Below, one piece after another: positions 50,337 through 58,723 of a DNA stretch of 64,000 nucleotides (position 1 is its first letter; each line of letters begins with the position of its first letter). The position numbers and the translations under genes are program-made. Origin of the DNA: Thermodesulfobacteriota bacterium (GTDB taxonomy: Bacteria; Desulfobacterota; BSN033; UBA1163); assembly GCA_026415035.1 (NCBI GenBank), contig JAOAHX010000001.1, positions 62,001 to 126,000 on the forward strand. Direction: 5' to 3'. Below the pieces are notes generated by a model that saw nothing but the letters and a program-made list of their open reading frames with translations, searched no databases and had not been told where the DNA came from.

Positions 50337-51476
50337 ATGATCCCTCCTTCGGTCCTCCACCAGATTTTCGCGGCCATGGAGCAAGGGGTCGTCTTTATCG
50401 ACGACCGAAACCGGATCGCCTACTTCAATCCCGCCGCCGAACGACACCGGGATACCTCCCTGAAGGAGATGGTGGGCCGTTCCATCCTGGACTGCCATCC
50501 CGAAAAGGTCCATGCGAAACTATTAAAAATTATCGAAGAGCTGAAATCGGGGAAAATCGAAGGCCACCACCTGATGAACGTCCAGCTGGTTAAGGGAAAG
50601 TTTTATGACAACACCTACACGGCTGTCTATGGGCCGGACCATCGATATTTGGGCACCCTCGTGGTCTCTCAGGAGGTGACAGAGCGCAAGAAGGGGGAGG
50701 AGAGATTGAGGGAAGCCCTCAAAAAGCTTGAGGCGGCCAACGAAGAGTTGGTCCGCTTAAACCGCCTGAAGGATGATTTCCTCTCCAACGTTAGCCATGA
50801 ATTGAAAACCCCGATGATCTCCGTCATGGGCTATATCGGGATGATCCTCGCGGAGAAGGTCGGCCCCCTCACGGAACAACAGAAGAGGTTTTTGGAGATT
50901 TCCTATAAAAACCTCCACAAGTTGGGAAAGAACATCGACAACCTTCTGGAGCTGGCGGAGATCGGGATCCGAAAAGAGGGCTATGTCTTCGAGCCGGTCG
51001 ATCTGGTGAAGACGATCCAATTCGCCTGTGCGACGATCGAACCCCTGGCCAAGGAATATCAAATCCACGTGGAGAGGCAAATCCCAGAGGGCCCCCTGAT
51101 CATTGAGGGCGTGCCGGACAAGCTCGACCAGCTCTTCAACAACCTGCTCTCGAACGCCATCAAATATAACCGTCCTGGCGGGAAGATCGTCGTCACCCTG
51201 ACGGAAGATGATCGGTCCGCGGTGGCGCGCATCCAGGACACCGGCATCGGGATCTCTCACCAATCCCATCAAGAGGTCTTCACCCGATTTTTCCAAGGAG
51301 AGAAAAAGCCCCTTGGAGATTTGAGAGGCCTCGGGATCGGACTTTCCCTGGTTCAGGAGATCGTCCACCTCCACCAGGGCGAGATCAGGCTCCAGAGCGA
51401 ACCAGGCCAAGGGACGATCTTCTCGGTCATCCTCCCCAAAAGGACCTCCGCGCCTCCCCAGGCCCCTCCCTCGTAA
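50337..51476 (+). CDS. PAS-domain sensor histidine kinase (soluble)
   Basis: Soluble sensor kinase, 379 residues. A PAS domain (about 5-115) carries the unusual ILDCHPEK segment seen in a subset of PAS domains; then a coiled linker, a HisKA domain with His154 in FLSNVSHELKTPM and a catalytic domain with N box NNLLSNAIKYN, DTGIGIS and GLGIGLSLVQEI. No membrane segment. No response regulator is adjacent, so its partner is elsewhere. Confidence 0.9.
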   Translation: MIPPSVLHQIFAAMEQGVVFIDDRNRIAYFNPAAERHRDTSLKEMVGRSILDCHPEKVHAKLLKIIEELKSGKIEGHHLMNVQLVKGKFYDNTYTAVYGPDHRYLGTLVVSQEVTERKKGEERLREALKKLEAANEELVRLNRLKDDFLSNVSHELKTPMISVMGYIGMILAEKVGPLTEQQKRFLEISYKNLHKLGKNIDNLLELAEIGIRKEGYVFEPVDLVKTIQFACATIEPLAKEYQIHVERQIPEGPLIIEGVPDKLDQLFNNLLSNAIKYNRPGGKIVVTLTEDDRSAVARIQDTGIGISHQSHQEVFTRFFQGEKKPLGDLRGLGIGLSLVQEIVHLHQGEIRLQSEPGQGTIFSVILPKRTSAPPQAPPS

Positions 51477-51488
51477 CGAATCGACCTC

Positions 51489-52283
51489 TCAAGGCCTTAG
51501 GGTCCAACCCAAGGGCCTGGCGCAGAACTCTCTGGCGGCCTCTGTCCGATAGGGGGTCCGTTCGACATCGACGAGGACGGTGAAGCAGTGATCGAACCTC
51601 TGAAAGGTATATCGGGTGTAGGGAAAGTAATATTCGGCATATCCGTTCGGAAGGTGGACGTCGTTCAAAACCGCGAGGGTCTGATCTCGATCCTGGAGGC
51701 GGAGATCGGCCCGAAGGGGGGGGCCGTCGTTTCTCAATCTGACCCGAAACCGGATCTCCTGGCCAGGGCGGGCAGGGTCGGGGAACATCTCGAGATCTTC
51801 CACGAAGAGGGGTCCGATCTTCGCCTCCTTCAGGGTCCAGCCCGCATAGGTTCTGCGGGCACAGAACTCCCTCAGGAGATCGACCGGCCTCCTCGTCCGC
51901 TCGATATCGACCTCGACCGTGAAGCAGTGCTCGAAACGGGAAAACCGGTAACCGGTCGAAGGGAAGACGATCCGGTTGTGTCCCGGTTTGACCCAGATAT
52001 CCTGGGCCGAGGTCACCACCTCATCCCGGTCTTTCACAAAGAAACTCAGCCTGGCCGAATACTGTGAAAAATTGGAGAGAATCGCCTCGAAACGAATCCT
52101 CTGCCCCTCCCAGACCGGATCAGGGATCATCTCGAGCTGGAGGATCTGAAGATCGCTCCGATGGATCTTCGGTTCCCACATCTCCCTCAATCTTTCCAAA
52201 GGGGGGATGGGCTGGGAATGGACGAAATGAGGGCCTATGCCCATGAAGGATAGCCCGGCGAGGATGAATAAGAGCTTTCTCAT
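51489..52283 (-). CDS. secreted protein with two tandem, cysteine-paired domains
   Basis: Not a family I recognise. It has 264 residues with an N-terminal signal peptide (about 1-23). The mature part is a tandem duplication: residues about 43-152 and 156-264 share the pattern EMIPDPVWEGQRIRF / EMFPDPARPGQEIRF, then RFEHCFTVEVDIERT / RFDHCFTVLVDVERT and REFCAR. Each copy has two cysteines 21 residues apart (Cys120/141 and Cys233/254), likely disulfides. The pattern suggests an Ig-like (CARDB-type) beta fold. Ends 12 bp from the convergent kinase gene. Confidence 0.6.
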   Translation of the reverse strand: MRKLLFILAGLSFMGIGPHFVHSQPIPPLERLREMWEPKIHRSDLQILQLEMIPDPVWEGQRIRFEAILSNFSQYSARLSFFVKDRDEVVTSAQDIWVKPGHNRIVFPSTGYRFSRFEHCFTVEVDIERTRRPVDLLREFCARRTYAGWTLKEAKIGPLFVEDLEMFPDPARPGQEIRFRVRLRNDGPPLRADLRLQDRDQTLAVLNDVHLPNGYAEYYFPYTRYTFQRFDHCFTVLVDVERTPYRTEAAREFCARPLGWTLRP

Positions 52284-52316
52284 GTCTTCTCCCCTCCCTT
52301 CTTCAGGGTGAAACGG

Positions 52317-52676
52317 CTAAATCAGCCGCTTCTCGATCAAATGGTTCATGGCGCTCTGGCAGGAGGTGGTGGCCAGCGAGAGGGCCTCGGAGAAGGATCT
52401 CAGAACGTCTTCGAAGAGGGAGAGTTGAATCCTTCCGATGATCTCCATCAATTTTCTCTCCAGCTCGACGTAATGATCGAGGCCCATCACATTCTGGGCG
52501 ACCCGGAGTTCTCTCAGAAGGCCTTCAAGATACCAGACCAGGACCTTTCTGCCCCCGGATGCTTCGGCCTCGTCCTTCACCGTGGCCAGGAGTTCGAGGA
52601 GGTTGATCCCGATGATCAACCCCGATTTCATCTTCTCGGAATACTGCAGATCGAGGATGGCTTCTCTCGTCTCCAT
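52317..52676 (-). CDS. small helical hypothetical protein
   Basis: Not recognised. The 119-residue protein is predominantly amphipathic helix (KSGLIIGINLLELLATVKDEAEAS; YVELERKLMEIIGRIQLSLFEDVL), with no signal peptide or metal motif. It lies 11 bp downstream of the TPR protein gene and upstream of the secreted duplicated-domain gene, all in one direction, so they may be an operon. Confidence 0.5.
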   Translation of the reverse strand: METREAILDLQYSEKMKSGLIIGINLLELLATVKDEAEASGGRKVLVWYLEGLLRELRVAQNVMGLDHYVELERKLMEIIGRIQLSLFEDVLRSFSEALSLATTSCQSAMNHLIEKRLI

Positions 52677-52687
52677 GGTGGGGTCCT

Positions 52688-53443
52688 TTAGCGGTAGGGT
52701 TTGAGCCGCTCCAGAAGGGCGGGGTCGACCACGATCCCCAGCTTTCCCGCGAGGTCGGCATGTTCGATGGCCTGTTTAAACTCCCCCCTTTCGAAATAGA
52801 GGACAGCCAAATGGTAGTGGGGGAGGGCATATTTCGGATCGATCGCCAGGGCCTTCTGATAAGAGGCGATGGCCTCTTCCCATCTTCCCTGTTGGCGGTA
52901 GAGGCTTCCGAGGTTGAAGTGGCCCCGGGCATAGTCCGGCCTAAGTTCGATCGTCCGGAGGTAGGCGGAAAGGGCCTCGGACAGGTTTCCCTTGCGAAAG
53001 TAAATCGTCCCAAGGTTGGTCAAGGCTTCCACATAATGGGGGTTGATCTGCAAGGCCTTCTGATATTGGGCGATCGCCTCGTTGAGCTTTCCCTTCTCCC
53101 CATAGGCAACCCCCAGATTGAAATAGGCCTCGGCCAAATCGGGGTCGATACGGATCGCCTTTTGATACTGAGCGATCTCTTTGTCCCACTTGCCCTGCCT
53201 CCCATAGAGGAGGCCGAGGTTGAGGTGGGCCCTCGCATCGTTGGGATTCAATTTCAGGACGTGCTGGTACTGCTCGACGGCTTCATTCAAATTCCCCCGC
53301 TCGGCCGCCTTGTAGGCCAGATGGAAATGCTCCTCGGCATTGAGGGCTCGATCATGCCGCGTGGCCTGGCGGGAGGGCCCGCAGGAAAAGCCCAGGCAAA
53401 CGATGGCGAAAATGATCAACCCCCTCCCCTTCCGTTTCGACAT
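52688..53443 (-). CDS. TPR-repeat protein, probable lipoprotein
   Basis: The 251-residue protein has an N-terminal hydrophobic signal ending in a Cys (VCLGFSC, a non-ideal lipobox), then about six TPR units of 34 residues (NLGLLYGRQGKWDKEIAQYQKAI and similar), nearly back to back. The TPRs would form a protein-binding superhelix in the periplasm or at the outer membrane. It is first in a possible three-gene operon with the two hypothetical genes downstream. Confidence 0.75.
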   Translation of the reverse strand: MSKRKGRGLIIFAIVCLGFSCGPSRQATRHDRALNAEEHFHLAYKAAERGNLNEAVEQYQHVLKLNPNDARAHLNLGLLYGRQGKWDKEIAQYQKAIRIDPDLAEAYFNLGVAYGEKGKLNEAIAQYQKALQINPHYVEALTNLGTIYFRKGNLSEALSAYLRTIELRPDYARGHFNLGSLYRQQGRWEEAIASYQKALAIDPKYALPHYHLAVLYFERGEFKQAIEHADLAGKLGIVVDPALLERLKPYR

Positions 53444-53549
53444 CCTTTCCCTCCACCTTTTCCTTAACCAATCCTTCCGAATAAAATCAAGGGAGTTTTT
53501 TTCGGTTCTTGCAATGGGAGTCGAAATCTCTTAAGGTGGGGGCAGGCTC

Positions 53550-54833
53550 ATGGGAGTTTGGGTCGATCTCTACCAGAGACGCTTCTATTATGGATGGGTC
53601 ATCGTCGCCCTGGCCTCGATCTCCATGGCCTTCTGGTATGCTTTTCGGACCTCCTTCTCTCTCTTCTTCGTGGCCTTGATCGACCACTTTCAATGGAGTC
53701 GTGCCGAGACCGCCGGGGTCCAATCCCTCGGGATGCTGGTTTACATGGTGATGGCTCCTCTGGTGGGCTACCTGGTCGACCGGATCGGACCTCGAAGGGT
53801 CCTCCTTCCCGGCGTCCTGCTGATGGGATTGGGCCTCCTCCTCTGCACCCAGATCGACTCCCTCTTCGATTTCTATTTCTATTTCGGAATCATCGCAGGG
53901 GTCGGGGTCACCTGTCTCAGCATCTCTCCCTTTACAGCCCTCCTTTCCCACTGGTTCGAAAAAAAACGGGGAACGGCCAATGGCCTTGCCAGCCTGGGCA
54001 TCGGGTTGGGCCCTCTCGTCTTTGCCCCCCTCCTTCAATATCTGATCCAAGCCAGGGGGTGGGCGTTTGCTTTTTCGATCTTTGGCCTGCTCGTCTTTGC
54101 CATTCCCCTTCCCTTGATCGCCCTTTTCTTGAGGCATAGACCTGAAGACCTCGGACTTCATGTCGACGGGGTGTCCTCCCCTCCCTGCCCGACGCCCCGA
54201 AGAGAACGGTGGCCCGAAGGCCAGCCAGGGCTCAAGGAGCTGATACCGTCCTTGAGATTTTGGTCCTTCTTGCTCTTCCCCTCCTTGGCGATCTTTAGCG
54301 TATACATCGTCATGGTTCACCATGTGCGTTACTTGATCGACCTTGGGATAGACCGGATCGAGGCCGCCTCCCTTTTGGCCTCCATAGGAGCCCTCTCGGC
54401 TGGATTTCGATTCTTCTGGGGGTGGATTTCCGACCGGTGGGGCCGAGAGAGGACCTACACCTCTGGGGTGATCTGCCTGGCTTTGGGCATCCTTTTTCTG
54501 ATTCTTTTTCAGCCCCTCTCCCTTCCCTTCCTCCTCTATCTTTTTGCCCTCCTCTTCGCGGCGGGTTGGGGGTCCATGGCCCCGATGTTCATGTCCATTG
54601 CGGGCGATCTCTATAAGGGAAGACGTTTCGGGTTGATCTACGGGATGCTCGAGGGCATGATCGGGATCGGTGCGGCGGCCGGGGCCTGGGTGGCGGGACT
54701 CCTTTTCGACCGAACCCAAACCTATCTCTATTCTTTTCTCCTGGCGATCCTCGCCTCCCTCGCCTCCCTCCTCTTGGTCTGGCACGTGGCCCCCCGAAAG
54801 TATCGAAGAGATCCCACCGCTCTCCCCTGCTGA
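53550..54833 (+). CDS. MFS transporter, monocarboxylate (MCT/OFA)-like
   Basis: A 427-residue permease with about 12 hydrophobic helices. It opens YYGWVIVALASISMAFWYAFRTSFSLFFVALID, has VGYLVDRIGPRRVLLPGV between helices 2 and 3, and GWISDRWGRERTYTSGVICL at the matching second-half position. The N-terminal pattern and Gly-rich helix 5 (NGLASLGIGLGPLVF) resemble the oxalate/formate and monocarboxylate group. An acyl-CoA dehydrogenase follows after 62 bp, which suggests carboxylate uptake and activation, but the substrate is unknown. AAGGTGGGG precedes the ATG. Confidence 0.85.
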   Translation: MGVWVDLYQRRFYYGWVIVALASISMAFWYAFRTSFSLFFVALIDHFQWSRAETAGVQSLGMLVYMVMAPLVGYLVDRIGPRRVLLPGVLLMGLGLLLCTQIDSLFDFYFYFGIIAGVGVTCLSISPFTALLSHWFEKKRGTANGLASLGIGLGPLVFAPLLQYLIQARGWAFAFSIFGLLVFAIPLPLIALFLRHRPEDLGLHVDGVSSPPCPTPRRERWPEGQPGLKELIPSLRFWSFLLFPSLAIFSVYIVMVHHVRYLIDLGIDRIEAASLLASIGALSAGFRFFWGWISDRWGRERTYTSGVICLALGILFLILFQPLSLPFLLYLFALLFAAGWGSMAPMFMSIAGDLYKGRRFGLIYGMLEGMIGIGAAAGAWVAGLLFDRTQTYLYSFLLAILASLASLLLVWHVAPRKYRRDPTALPC

Positions 54834-54895
54834 TCCTCTCTTTGCCAACCTCGCCCCTTATGTGATAAGATTCAAACGTTAAAGAAGGAGGAGCG

Positions 54896-56077
54896 ATGGA
54901 AACACAGGACCGATATACATCCCTCCGGCAGGACGTGAGGAGGATCGTGGCGGAGGAGGTCAAACATAGGGCGAGAGAGATCGAGGAGAGCGACCAGTTT
55001 CCCTTCGATATGGCAAATCGATTTTTTGAGGAAGGATATCTTCAACTCCTGATTCCGAAGGAGATGGGGGGCCAACAGGGGGATATCACCTCCTTCTGCA
55101 TCCTCGCCGAAGAGGTGGCCAAGGTTTCGGCCTCGCTCTCCCTTCTGATCATCGTCCAGAGCGTCGGGACCCTACCGGTCCTGATCGCCTCCGATGACAG
55201 GCAGCGGCGCCTTCTCTGTTCTCAGATCGTTAAGGACCGCCTCATCATGGCCTTCTGCCTCACCGAACCCCACGCGGGATCTGATGTGGCCTCCCTCCAG
55301 ATGAAGGCGACCCGGCAGGGCGAGGGTTATCTCCTCAACGGAAAAAAGAGCTTTGTCACCAACGGAGGGATAGCCGATCGGTATGTGGTCTTCGCCAAAA
55401 CCGACCCCAGCCGGGGGAGGCGAGGGATCTCGGCCTTTTACATCGAGAAAGATCGAAAGGGATTGTCCTTCAGCCCCAAGGATGACAAGATCGGGATGAG
55501 GGGCATCCCCTCCTGCACGATCACCTTCCGGGACGTCTCCATCCCGTCTGAGCATCGGATCGGCCAAGAGGGGGAAGGGTTTAAGATCGCGATGGAGACG
55601 CTCAACCGTTCTCGACCGGCCATCGGGGCCCAGGCCCTGGGGATCGCGGAAAGTGCCATGGAGGTGGCCGTCGTCTTCGCCATGAGACGGAGGCAATTTG
55701 GGAAACCCATCGCTAAACTCGAAGGCATGCAGTTCATGCTGGCCGAAATGGCCACCCTCATCGAATCGGCCAAAGCCCTCGTCTACAAGGCGGCTCATCA
55801 CCTTGACCACGGGCTACCCCATGCGACCAAGTATTCGGCCATGTGCAAATACTTCGCCTCGGACGTGGCCATGAAGATCGCCACCGATGCCGTTCAGATC
55901 CTCGGGGGATATGGCTGCTTGAGAAACAGCAACCTCGAGAGGACGATGCGGGATGCCAAGATCACCCAAATCTATGAAGGAACCAACCAAGTCCAGCGCT
56001 TTGTCGTCGCCGAACAGCTCATCAAGGAGTATCTCGAAACCTACGGAACCCAGAGGGACTGGGTAGAATTTTTTTGA
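54896..56077 (+). CDS. acyl-CoA dehydrogenase
   Basis: FAD-dependent dehydrogenase, 393 residues, with FCLTEPHAGSDVASLQMKA, SFVTNGGIADRYVVFAKTD, NRSRPAIGAQALG, FGKPIAKLEGMQFMLAEMAT and the YEGTNQVQR segment carrying the catalytic Glu. It is clearly related to the copy at 46731-47894 but not a recent duplicate. AAGGAGGAG precedes the ATG. A possible promoter (TTGCCA at 54852-54857, -10 about 18 bp later) lies in the gap before it. Confidence 0.93.
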   Translation: METQDRYTSLRQDVRRIVAEEVKHRAREIEESDQFPFDMANRFFEEGYLQLLIPKEMGGQQGDITSFCILAEEVAKVSASLSLLIIVQSVGTLPVLIASDDRQRRLLCSQIVKDRLIMAFCLTEPHAGSDVASLQMKATRQGEGYLLNGKKSFVTNGGIADRYVVFAKTDPSRGRRGISAFYIEKDRKGLSFSPKDDKIGMRGIPSCTITFRDVSIPSEHRIGQEGEGFKIAMETLNRSRPAIGAQALGIAESAMEVAVVFAMRRRQFGKPIAKLEGMQFMLAEMATLIESAKALVYKAAHHLDHGLPHATKYSAMCKYFASDVAMKIATDAVQILGGYGCLRNSNLERTMRDAKITQIYEGTNQVQRFVVAEQLIKEYLETYGTQRDWVEFF

Positions 56078-56102
56078 GCTTGGAGAAAAAGGGGGGAGAG
56101 AT

Positions 56103-56792
56103 CTGACCAAGCCTATTCTCATCATCGAGGATGAAAAGGACATCGCCGATCTGATCGAATACCATCTGACCCAATCGGGGTTCCAGGTCCTCCAGACCCA
56201 GAGCGGTCCCTCCGGACTGGAGCAGGCCAGAAGGCTTCGCCCTGCCCTCATCGTCCTTGACCTGATGCTTCCGGGCATGGATGGGAGAGATCTCTGCCGT
56301 GCTTTGAAATCGGATCCCGCCACCCGGTCGATTCCCATCGTCATGCTCACCGCCAAGGCGGAGGAGGTGGATCGCATCGTGGGCTTCGAAATCGGGGCGG
56401 ATGATTACGTCACCAAACCTTTCAGCCCGAGGGAGTTGGTCCTCCGGATCAAAGCGATCCTGAGAAGGAAGACCGAACCCGGGGAAGCCGAAAAGGTCAT
56501 CCAGGTGGAAGACCTGCTGATCGATGTGGAACGCCATGTCGTTTCCCTCAAGGGGAAGCCGATCCCTTTGACCTCTACCGAGTTCAAACTCCTTCTCGAA
56601 TTGGCCTCCCATCGCGGTCGGGTCAAAACCCGCCAATATCTCCTCGATCGGGTATGGGGGTACACCTACGAAGGCTACGCACGCACCGTCGACACCCACA
56701 TTCGGCGATTGAGGGAGAAGCTCGGACCGGCAGGCGACTGGATTGAAACCATTCGGGGCGTGGGTTACCGGTTTCGGGAAGAGGAAGAATGA
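56103..56792 (+). CDS. PhoB-type DNA-binding response regulator, apparent CTG start
   Basis: OmpR/PhoB-family regulator, 229 residues if translated from CTG 56103. Receiver: PILIIEDEKDIADLIEY, phosphoacceptor Asp53 in VLDLMLPGMDG, MLTAKAEE, GADDYVTKPFSPRELVLRI. C-terminal winged helix: LTSTEFKLLLELASHRGRV, DRVWGYTYEGYARTVDTHIRRLREKLG and VGYRFRE. The frame is open back to 56067 but holds no ATG, GTG or TTG before the receiver's first strand; GGGGGGAGAG lies a few bases before CTG. An ATG start at 56265 would delete half the receiver, including Asp53. It overlaps phoR by ATGA. Confidence 0.85.
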   Translation: MTKPILIIEDEKDIADLIEYHLTQSGFQVLQTQSGPSGLEQARRLRPALIVLDLMLPGMDGRDLCRALKSDPATRSIPIVMLTAKAEEVDRIVGFEIGADDYVTKPFSPRELVLRIKAILRRKTEPGEAEKVIQVEDLLIDVERHVVSLKGKPIPLTSTEFKLLLELASHRGRVKTRQYLLDRVWGYTYEGYARTVDTHIRRLREKLGPAGDWIETIRGVGYRFREEEE

Positions 56793-58096
56793 GGATCCAG
56801 ATCAAGGGACGCGGGCTGGCCCGGGTGGGCATGACCTTTTTCCTCTTCCTCCTCCTCCAATGGGGGATGATCACGTTCCTCCGAATGTCCTTCCCTCTGT
56901 CTTCTTTGGTCAGCTTGATCGTGCTCACCCCCCTGGCCTACCTCTTCCTGATGCCTTCCCAAAAAAATCGCCCCCCCTCTTCGGGACCGAGCGATCCATC
57001 CGAAAAAACCGGACCGGACCTCCTTCAAGAAATCTTCAGGGAGAAGGAGTATCTCCAAATCATCTTGAAAGGCATGACCGAAGGGGTCTTGGTGGTCGAT
57101 GGGGAGGGCCGCATCCAGATGGTGAACGAAGCCTTGCAAAGGTTCTTTCCGCTTCCCCCGGAGGTGGTCGATAAAACCCCCTTGGAGGTGATCCGAAACG
57201 TCGAGTTGGCGGAGGCCTTCCGACAGGCCCTCACCGAAGGAAAGACGACCTCCTTCGAATTGGCCCTCCCTTCCTTCCCCGAGAAATGGTTCGAGGTCAC
57301 CGTCGTTCCCATCCCTTCGACGCCCTCTCCCTCTAAAACCGGCCGAAAACGCGGTGGGGCGATCGGCGTCTTTCACGATATCAGCCGGCTCAAGAAGCTG
57401 GAGCGAATTCGGCAGGACTTCGTGGCCAATGTCTCCCATGAGTTGCGCACCCCTTTGACGACCATCAAAGGTTATGCCGAAACGCTCCTCGAGGGGGCCT
57501 TGAAGGAGGAGGTGGCCTACTCCTTTGTCGAGGTCATCAAAAAACATACCGACCGGTTGACCCAGATCGTGGAGGACCTCCTCACCCTTTCGAAGATCGA
57601 GTCCAAAGAGTTCCACCTCGCCCCCGAACCCCTTTCGCTCTCAGAGGCCCTGGAGGAGGCTTGGGAGTCGATCGAGGTCTCGGCCCGTAAAAAGAAGATC
57701 TCTCTCGTCAAACCCGAGGGGTTAGGGGAGGTCGTGGTCCAGGCGGACCGGAAGTATCTGACCCAGATTTTGATCAACCTCCTCGATAATGCCATCAAAT
57801 ATAATCGGGAGGGGGGGGAAGTCAGAATCGAGGTGGCCCGGAGGGGAGGCAAGGAATTCCAGATCTCCATCCATGACAACGGGATCGGCATTCCCAAGGA
57901 GGACCTTCCGAGGATCTTCGAACGCTTCTACCGAGTCGATAAAGGGAGGTCGAAGGAGTTAGGGGGAACAGGATTGGGCCTGTCCATCGTCAAACATCTG
58001 GTCCAGGCCCACGGGGGCACCGTCTGGGCGGAGAGTCAGCTGGAGAAAGGATCGACCTTCCACTTCACCCTTCCCTGCGACCCTCAGAGATTTTGA
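56789..58096 (+). CDS. phoR: PhoR-type sensor histidine kinase
   Basis: Membrane kinase, 435 residues, with two N-terminal helices (about 13-32 and 37-56), a PAS domain (about 83-200, GMTEGVLVVDGEGRIQMVNEAL), HisKA with His217 in FVANVSHELRTPLTTIKGYAETLLEGAL-type context and a catalytic domain with LLDNAIKYNREGG, DNGIGIPKEDLPRIFERFYRVDKGRS and GGTGLGLSIVKHLVQAHGG. The short periplasm-free sensor with PAS matches PhoR. It is the likely partner of the regulator just upstream. It overlaps the convergent ACT gene by 13 bp. Confidence 0.9.
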   Translation: MRIQIKGRGLARVGMTFFLFLLLQWGMITFLRMSFPLSSLVSLIVLTPLAYLFLMPSQKNRPPSSGPSDPSEKTGPDLLQEIFREKEYLQIILKGMTEGVLVVDGEGRIQMVNEALQRFFPLPPEVVDKTPLEVIRNVELAEAFRQALTEGKTTSFELALPSFPEKWFEVTVVPIPSTPSPSKTGRKRGGAIGVFHDISRLKKLERIRQDFVANVSHELRTPLTTIKGYAETLLEGALKEEVAYSFVEVIKKHTDRLTQIVEDLLTLSKIESKEFHLAPEPLSLSEALEEAWESIEVSARKKKISLVKPEGLGEVVVQADRKYLTQILINLLDNAIKYNREGGEVRIEVARRGGKEFQISIHDNGIGIPKEDLPRIFERFYRVDKGRSKELGGTGLGLSIVKHLVQAHGGTVWAESQLEKGSTFHFTLPCDPQRF

Positions 58097-58578
58097 AAGA
58101 GATCCTTTACCCGTTCGAAATCCGATTCGGCGATGTGGACGACGAACAGGGCCTCGGGCTGTTCTTCCATGGCCGACCCGTAAATATAGTCTATGTTGAC
58201 CTTGGCCTCTCCAAAGCGACTGGCGACCCGGCCGAGCATTCCCGGACGGTTGAGCAGCCGGAAAACCAGAACCTCATCCAGATGGACGAGGTGATTGGCC
58301 TCGAGGAGCACCTTCTCGGCCACTTCGGGTTTATCCACCAAGATTCGAATCAACGAGTAATCCGCAGAGTCTTTCAAGATGCCCCGATAGCTCTCGGCCA
58401 GGGCAATGCGTCGCCCCGTCTTCTCCCTCATATTAAAAAGCTCTTTGACCGAATCCTTCGCATTCTGGATGCTCATCGCCAAGATGTTGATATGGGCCTC
58501 CTTCAAGATCTGGCACATCTTGGCCAGTTCTCCGGGAGCATTGTTCAGTATGACCGAAAGTTGGGTCCTCCTCTCCAT
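58084..58578 (-). CDS. ACT-domain protein with tandem ACT domains
   Basis: A 164-residue soluble protein with two ACT domains (SVILNNAPGELAKMCQILKEAHINILAMS and FRLLNRPGMLGRVASRFGEAKVNIDYIYGS). Stand-alone double-ACT proteins usually bind amino acids or other small ligands as regulatory sensors. Its target is not indicated by the neighbours. Its stop codon lies inside the 3' end of phoR. Confidence 0.8.
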   Translation of the reverse strand: MERRTQLSVILNNAPGELAKMCQILKEAHINILAMSIQNAKDSVKELFNMREKTGRRIALAESYRGILKDSADYSLIRILVDKPEVAEKVLLEANHLVHLDEVLVFRLLNRPGMLGRVASRFGEAKVNIDYIYGSAMEEQPEALFVVHIAESDFERVKDLFQNL

Positions 58579-58682
58579 CTCCCCTCACCTCGTTTCTTCC
58601 CCCCGATGCGGTGGAACATAACCGATTTCGCCCCCCGAGGTCAAGAAAGGCGAAGGCCCCCCTTCAGGAGAATTTCACGTCC

Positions 58683-58700
58683 CCGTCACTCCTTTGTAAC
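58683..58700 (+). promoter_or_regulatory. possible Pho-box-like repeat upstream of the PHP-kinase gene
   Basis: CCGTCAC (58683-58689), a 4-bp spacer and TTGTAAC (58694-58700) are 7-mers phased by 11 bp, 23 bp before the ATG, similar in layout to PhoB sites. Similarity to the repeats at 61730-61758 is only partial. Confidence 0.3.
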
Positions 58701-58723
58701 AATCAAGAGGTAAGCTGACCCTA

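Noticed and set aside
53487-54848. 453-residue frame opposite the MFS gene
   Set aside because: Highly charged, motif-free translation opposite a membrane protein, as expected for an antisense shadow.
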